DNA from: Clostridiales bacterium
GTDB taxonomy: Bacteria; Bacillota; Clostridia; Oscillospirales; CAG-272
NCBI GenBank assembly: GCA_012800735.1
Contig: JAAZIU010000009.1
Location: 1-64,000 of the forward strand
Reading direction: 5' to 3'
Length of the DNA stretch: 64,000 nt
Numbering within the stretch: the stretch's first letter is position 1; every line of letters starts with the position of its first letter. Positions 59,976-64,000 of the stretch are shown here, in pieces. The notes under the pieces are model-generated. The model was not told the DNA's origin and made no database searches. It saw only the letters and a program-made list of their open reading frames with translations. The position numbers and the translations under genes were made by a program.

Positions 59976-60161
59976 TTATTTTTTCTTGTTTTCTTTGGAA
60001 TCGGTTTTGTAATTCGTGTTTGCAGAATATGATATTGAAGGCTTTTTCGGTATATCCTTCATTAACTGCTGGGCAAAAGAGTCTGGGGTATAATTGGATG
60101 GCAACGGTTTTACATCAAATCCCAAAGCTCTATATTGCTGCTCAAATATATCCTTATTCAT
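59976..60161 (-). CDS. small hydrophilic protein of the proteinase cassette
   Basis: 61 residues, MNKDIFEQQYRALGFDVKPL then a Ser/Lys-rich tail ending SKENKKK. The GGAGG site before ATG overlaps the end of the proteinase gene (15 bp apart), so the two are translated from one message. Family unknown; adaptor or substrate of the proteinase is conceivable. Confidence 0.65.
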   Translation of the reverse strand: MNKDIFEQQYRALGFDVKPLPSNYTPDSFAQQLMKDIPKKPSISYSANTNYKTDSKENKKK

Positions 60162-60176
60162 TGATATTCCTCCATC

Positions 60177-61103
60177 TCATGTATTCGCTGACGCGGCGTT
60201 AATTATCATGGCGCTTCCAATGTGATTTTCAACGATCTTTACCGCTGGAGAATTGGAAAAAGTATGCATATATGTATGATGAATAGTAAGCACGCAATCC
60301 TGTAAATCTTTACAACCACCTAACTCCTTGTTTGGAAATGATTCTAATGGAATGACTTTTATTCCCAAACTCTTGCACTCTTCCATGTGAATATGCCTTG
60401 AGTGCGTAAACGTTTCTTCGTGACTACCTAATTTTTCAACAATCTTGTTAGCATCTTCATCGGGGGTACTACTATCTCTCAGCATGTTTGTTACCAGCCA
60501 CTTTTTGACCATAGAATCTGACCAATCGATTGCCTTTTTACAGTCGCCCAAAAAAGTAGGATGATACTTAGAGATTATGGCTTGCCATAAAGGGACTGAA
60601 TCTGGCTCTGCTTTTATACTGTCTACTGCGTTCTTAAATTCCTCTATTACACCGGCACACGACATCCCTCCGCCAAATTGCGGATCAATAGGACCTATAT
60701 TAGACTGTTTTCCCATGATAATCTCTTTGCAAGATAATGCAATCATTGTGCCCGCCGACATAGCTATTTGAGGAATAAATGCTCTTATATTACAATCAAA
60801 TATAGAGCGAAGATAGTCTACTATAGATTCTGTTGCGGCTGTGCTTCCACCAGGTGTGTGTAAAATAAGGTCAAGCCCCTTGCTTTTATCTAAACCATGG
60901 ACAGCTTGCATTAGGGCGTTTTTATCGTTGTCGTCAATATTACAATTAAGATTATTCTTCTGCAAAAAACCTGAATAATATGCAATAATATTTCTACCGG
61001 TATACTCGTGCATTATACCTAGATACTTTCTACGTACAATGTCGAGAGGGTTGTCAACACGAGTCCCTTGGATCTCAGTTAAAACTTGACCCCAATTAGG
61101 CAT
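60177..61103 (-). CDS. SDH-type Clp-fold serine proteinase
   Basis: 308 residues. Clp/crotonase fold of the serine dehydrogenase proteinase group: LDLILHTPGGSTAATE (oxyanion loop, HTPGG 82-86), nucleophile Ser116 in AMSAGTMIAL, then GKQSNIGPIDPQFGG and THSRHIHMEECKSLGIKVI. These are membrane-linked or soluble proteases with few known substrates. AAAGGAGA before ATG. AT-rich two-gene island between GC-rich neighbours, suggesting horizontal gain. Defence or quality control are both possible. Confidence 0.85.
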   Translation of the reverse strand: MPNWGQVLTEIQGTRVDNPLDIVRRKYLGIMHEYTGRNIIAYYSGFLQKNNLNCNIDDNDKNALMQAVHGLDKSKGLDLILHTPGGSTAATESIVDYLRSIFDCNIRAFIPQIAMSAGTMIALSCKEIIMGKQSNIGPIDPQFGGGMSCAGVIEEFKNAVDSIKAEPDSVPLWQAIISKYHPTFLGDCKKAIDWSDSMVKKWLVTNMLRDSSTPDEDANKIVEKLGSHEETFTHSRHIHMEECKSLGIKVIPLESFPNKELGGCKDLQDCVLTIHHTYMHTFSNSPAVKIVENHIGSAMIINAASANT

Positions 61104-61276
61104 TGTTAGTTCTCCTTTACTTTAAATAAGCAATTCTTAAAGGCATACCTATTAATATAAAAATATTGTATCATAACGAAAAGTTGTTTTTGTAAATCTA
61201 ATGAAAATTTAAATTTAATTAGATATTAATATAGCTCGTTTAACCGGAAAAACAGTACAGTCTTTTAATGGTATAA

Positions 61277-62785
61277 TTACGAACTCTCTATCTCCTCCAC
61301 CGTCTCCCGGAGCTTTTCTATTGCCGTCAGCGTCTTCTTCTCTTTCTTTGCGTATTCCGACGCGAAAACGTTCTCCTTTTTCTTCGGGATGGTTGTCCTG
61401 ACAATCTCGCTCATCCCGCCCAAGTTGAAGATTATCCCCAGATCATAGCTCATCGACGAGAAGATAAGGTCGAGCATCCGCCCGGAAGCTTCGTCGTAAG
61501 TGTATTTGTTCTTGCAGGATATCTCGATATAAGCCGGCAAAGTGGTATACTTGGACTCCGCCGACAGCGCCTCCAGCATGAAGCCGGAGAAGTCGGGCCG
61601 GGGCGCCGCTTTCGGCACTCCGAACAGCGTTGAGCCGATAAAGTCGGGATAGGAGCAGTAAAGCGGCTGCGATTCGTCCAGCTTCGGGTTGGGGATGACG
61701 CCGTATTCAAATTCGCAGTCGGCGGAAAAGCCGCTGAGCGACTGCGGGAAAACGGCGATAAAGAGGGCTTCTCCCGCTTTGAAAACTTTCCCCGCGAAGC
61801 TCCACATATTGTAATCCACCTTGCCTTCAAAATCTTCGCAGAAGCCGGCGAAATCGGTGTCGCAGGTGAGGGCGATTACCTTATCTATCGCCGCGACGGT
61901 ACGCGGGTTGTTGAAGGTGAGCGCGGGATTGCCGTCTTCCCCCTTCGTGATTATCGCAACGTCGCAGCCGCGCAGATAGTTGGTAAAGGCGTTGTATGAA
62001 TCCATCGTCAGCCCCCAGCGGTCGGCGTCGGTCATAACTCCGTCGCCGTCAAGGTCGGCCGCGACGGCGGCGCACATCTCGGTCATCCGGTCAACGGTCC
62101 AGGCCCCGTCGTCAACCAGCGCGACGACGTCGGGAAGGTCGTAGTCCTTCGCCATATCGCGGTTCATTATCGTGGTATACGAGCGCTTTTTGTCTTCAAG
62201 CCCGTAGTCGGAAGTCGTCGCGTAAAGACGCCCCCAGAGCTCAAGCTCGCCGTTGGCGCGGCTGTTCCACCACGGCTGCGAAAAGTCGATGTATTCTATC
62301 TCGTTCAGATCAAGCAGATCGCCGTTGGTGATAACCCCGCCGATGAACATGAGCGGCGAGAAAAAGAGGTCGTAGAGCTGCTCTCCCGCCATCGTCGTTT
62401 TGCGGATAATGCCCGCCTCGTTGTAGTCGAGGGTGGCTTTGATTTTTACGTTGTATCTCTCTTCGATGGTACGGTTGCGGCGGTAAATTGTGTCGTTGAC
62501 GATCTCGCCGGTTTCCCCCTCGGCGTAAATCTCGAAGTTGTCAAACTGCGGATAGGTCGGGTCGCTGTGCCCTAAAACGTGGAACTCTCTGCCTTCCCAG
62601 TCGGTGTCGGGAAGGTTCGGCTTTACAGCCGTCGTTTCGGCAGCCTCGGCAGCTTCCGGAGCCGCCGCCGTCTCCGTCCCTGCGGCGGTCTCGGCAGGCG
62701 CGCCCTTGTCCCCGCAGGCGATAAATCCCGCCAAAAAGCAGGCGCAGATGAAGAACGAGATAAGTCTTTTTGTAAGCTGTTTCAT
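61277..62785 (-). CDS. extracellular solute-binding lipoprotein (orphan)
   Basis: 502 residues. Lipobox FLAGFIACGDKG. Blocks: DTDWEGREFHVLGHSDPTYP, GEIVNDTIYRRNRTIEERYNV, calcium-loop-like DLDGDGVMTDADRWGL, end helix FASEYAKKEKKTLTAIEKLR. Same family as the array but separate from it. No permease beside it; HydE lies upstream-distal on the same strand. Confidence 0.86.
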   Translation of the reverse strand: MKQLTKRLISFFICACFLAGFIACGDKGAPAETAAGTETAAAPEAAEAAETTAVKPNLPDTDWEGREFHVLGHSDPTYPQFDNFEIYAEGETGEIVNDTIYRRNRTIEERYNVKIKATLDYNEAGIIRKTTMAGEQLYDLFFSPLMFIGGVITNGDLLDLNEIEYIDFSQPWWNSRANGELELWGRLYATTSDYGLEDKKRSYTTIMNRDMAKDYDLPDVVALVDDGAWTVDRMTEMCAAVAADLDGDGVMTDADRWGLTMDSYNAFTNYLRGCDVAIITKGEDGNPALTFNNPRTVAAIDKVIALTCDTDFAGFCEDFEGKVDYNMWSFAGKVFKAGEALFIAVFPQSLSGFSADCEFEYGVIPNPKLDESQPLYCSYPDFIGSTLFGVPKAAPRPDFSGFMLEALSAESKYTTLPAYIEISCKNKYTYDEASGRMLDLIFSSMSYDLGIIFNLGGMSEIVRTTIPKKKENVFASEYAKKEKKTLTAIEKLRETVEEIESS

Positions 62786-62850
62786 GATATGCCCCCCTTG
62801 AATTACGATTTATGTACCTTAAAAAAACTCTCCGTACCAAAGTTAAGTTT

Positions 62851-63918
62851 TTATTTGTTTTCTCCCATCCCCGCAAAGTCCCCTCGCCCCCAATCGACAT
62901 ACCTCCCCGCGCTCTCTATCCGCCGCTCCATCAGACGCACGCTCTCCGCCGCTTCATCCCCCGTACACAGCTTGCCGTCATACAAAAGATACTTCGACCG
63001 GACAGGCGCCGGGCTTAAATTCGGCATTATCACATTCGCGCCGGCGAGCAGGCCGTCTTCGCGGCCTCTGTCGGAGGCGGTGCCGAGGGCGGTGGTTGCG
63101 GGCAGCAGCACTTCGGGGAGCATTATCCGGCTGATCGCGAGCAGATTCAGCGTCATCTCGACCGACCCCGCCGGAAAGTCCCGGAAAGGCGTCGATTTGT
63201 GGGGGATAAACGGCCCGATTCCCAGCATATGCGGTTTGAATTTCTGCATAAATCGCAGATCGGCGATGATATCGCCCGTCGTCTGATACGGCGCGCCGAC
63301 CATAAACCCGCATCCGACCTGAAAGCCGATGCGTTTCAGCTCATAAAGGCAGTCAAGCCGACGCTCAAGCGACAGCTCCGGCGGGTGCAGCTTTGAATAA
63401 TGTTCCGGCGACGCGGTTTCCTCGCGCAAAAGATACCTGTCGGCGCCGGCGTCGAAAAACGCCTGATATTTATCGGCGTCCCGCTCGCCTATCGAAAGCG
63501 TCACGGCGGTGTCGGGGCAGCTCTCCTTTATCTTCCGGACAACCGAAACGACCGACTCGTCGGAAAAACCCCCGTCTTCGCCGCCCTGGAGCACAACGGT
63601 GCGAAAACCGAGTTCATAGCCGCGAATGGCGCAGTCGAGGACTTCTTCTTCGGTGAGCCGATACCGCTCACATTCGCGGTTTGAACGGCGCAGCCCGCAG
63701 TAAAAGCAGTCGTTTTTGCAGTAGTTTGTAAATTCGACAAGCCCGCGCAGATAAACGGCTTTTCCGTAAACCGACTCGCAGACTTCGCCTCCCCGCGCGC
63801 GCAGATACGCAGCGTCTTCGCTCTCGGCTTCAATCAGAGCGCGCAGCCCCTCATCCGGCAGGTTCCGCTCCGCAACAAGGGCGTCGACAAGTGTTTTGAT
63901 ATTTTCTTTCATATTCAT
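62851..63918 (-). CDS. hydE: [FeFe]-hydrogenase H-cluster radical SAM maturase HydE
   Basis: 355 residues. Radical-SAM cysteines C67, C71 and C74 (CKNDCFYC), VEFTNYC and YCGLRRSN, then RTVVLQGGEDG, LRIGERD-like LSIGERDADKYQAF and LGIGPFIPHKSTPF, the recognised HydE blocks. With HydF and HydG it builds the H-cluster, so the cell should have an [FeFe]-hydrogenase; none of these partners is in the window. Its start has no visible neighbour except a frame ending at 63945. Confidence 0.93.
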   Translation of the reverse strand: MNMKENIKTLVDALVAERNLPDEGLRALIEAESEDAAYLRARGGEVCESVYGKAVYLRGLVEFTNYCKNDCFYCGLRRSNRECERYRLTEEEVLDCAIRGYELGFRTVVLQGGEDGGFSDESVVSVVRKIKESCPDTAVTLSIGERDADKYQAFFDAGADRYLLREETASPEHYSKLHPPELSLERRLDCLYELKRIGFQVGCGFMVGAPYQTTGDIIADLRFMQKFKPHMLGIGPFIPHKSTPFRDFPAGSVEMTLNLLAISRIMLPEVLLPATTALGTASDRGREDGLLAGANVIMPNLSPAPVRSKYLLYDGKLCTGDEAAESVRLMERRIESAGRYVDWGRGDFAGMGENK

Positions 63919-63944
63919 TTTATCCTGCGTAAAAGCGGGTTTTT

Positions 63945-64000
63945 TTATCCCTCGTCTATCGCCGTCAGCCGCCAGCTTTCCGAAACCAGCTTATAACGGT
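63945..64000 (-). CDS. end of an unidentified gene
   Basis: Minus-strand frame reading RYKLVSESWRLTAIDEG before TAA at 63945-63947, open to the window edge. Coding-like but too short to name; it may belong to the hydrogenase maturation locus. Confidence 0.4.
   Translation of the reverse strand, partial: RYKLVSESWRLTAIDEG

Overview
The window reads as a chromosomal piece of an uncultivated anaerobic Clostridia-type bacterium (Bacillota), probably a gut or fermentative polysaccharide user. Supporting signs are strong GGAGG-type ribosome sites, consensus TTGACA/TATAAT promoters with 17-bp spacers, lipobox solute-binding proteins, an [FeFe]-hydrogenase maturase (HydE), a GH32 enzyme, galactokinase and ribokinase. 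Species cannot be named from this sequence alone. Most genes are GC-rich. Three visibly AT-rich islands stand out as likely acquired: about 1-2330 (esterase end plus ABC exporter), 49771-50756 (DpnI/DpnD cassette) and 59976-61103 (Clp-fold proteinase cassette).

Layout. 1-3.8 kb: partial esterase, an ABC exporter bracketed by about 81-bp direct repeats, a Gfo/Idh/MocA oxidoreductase and tRNA-Thr. 3.8-11.5 kb: GNAT enzyme, orphan solute-binding lipoprotein, an APH-type kinase flanked by a dispersed hairpin repeat, and the only complete sugar-transport operon (two permeases, a small anchored protein, a two-domain binding lipoprotein, no ATPase). 11.5-15.3 kb: galK-tautomerase-purM-rbsK operon. 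15.5-31.6 kb: further orphan binding proteins, CPBP protease, surface carbohydrate-binding protein, XRE regulator, isomerase, a mixed accessory run (hydrolases, glycosyltransferase, GyrI-like, ClbS-like) and htpG. 32.0-38.5 kb: a compact phage head operon (small and large terminase, P22 gp10-like protein, portal, scaffold-like, coat, connector-like) with no tail, integrase or lysogeny genes. 38.6-48.4 kb: HAD phosphatase, stress membrane protein, zinc ribbon, 6-phosphogluconate dehydrogenase, DUF5107/TPR protein, DHHW protein and GH32. 48.7 kb: a cluster of DnaA-box-like 9-mers. 49.2-51.9 kb: DpnI/DpnD and an E2-like acyltransferase. 52.1-58.5 kb: a tandem array of binding lipoproteins, in which one pseudogene copy is split by another binding-protein gene. 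58.7-61.1 kb: holin plus a truncated amidase, then the proteinase cassette. 61.3-64 kb: another binding protein, HydE and the end of one more gene.

Taken together, the metabolic genes suit growth on mixed glycans: binding lipoproteins capture sugars, GH32 cuts fructans, GalK and RbsK phosphorylate the monosaccharides, 6-phosphogluconate dehydrogenase serves the pentose phosphate pathway, and hydrogenase disposes of electrons. Eight of nine binding proteins have no permease nearby, so they either share distant permeases or serve another binding role.

The most unusual items are: the tail-less phage head operon and the distant lysis pair that share a promoter-proximal sequence; the split binding-protein pseudogene; a DnaA-box cluster away from any dnaA gene; covarying hairpin pairs exactly 100 bp apart at 45.3 kb; a pseudoknot-capable leader at 40.3 kb; and two families of dispersed intergenic palindromes.
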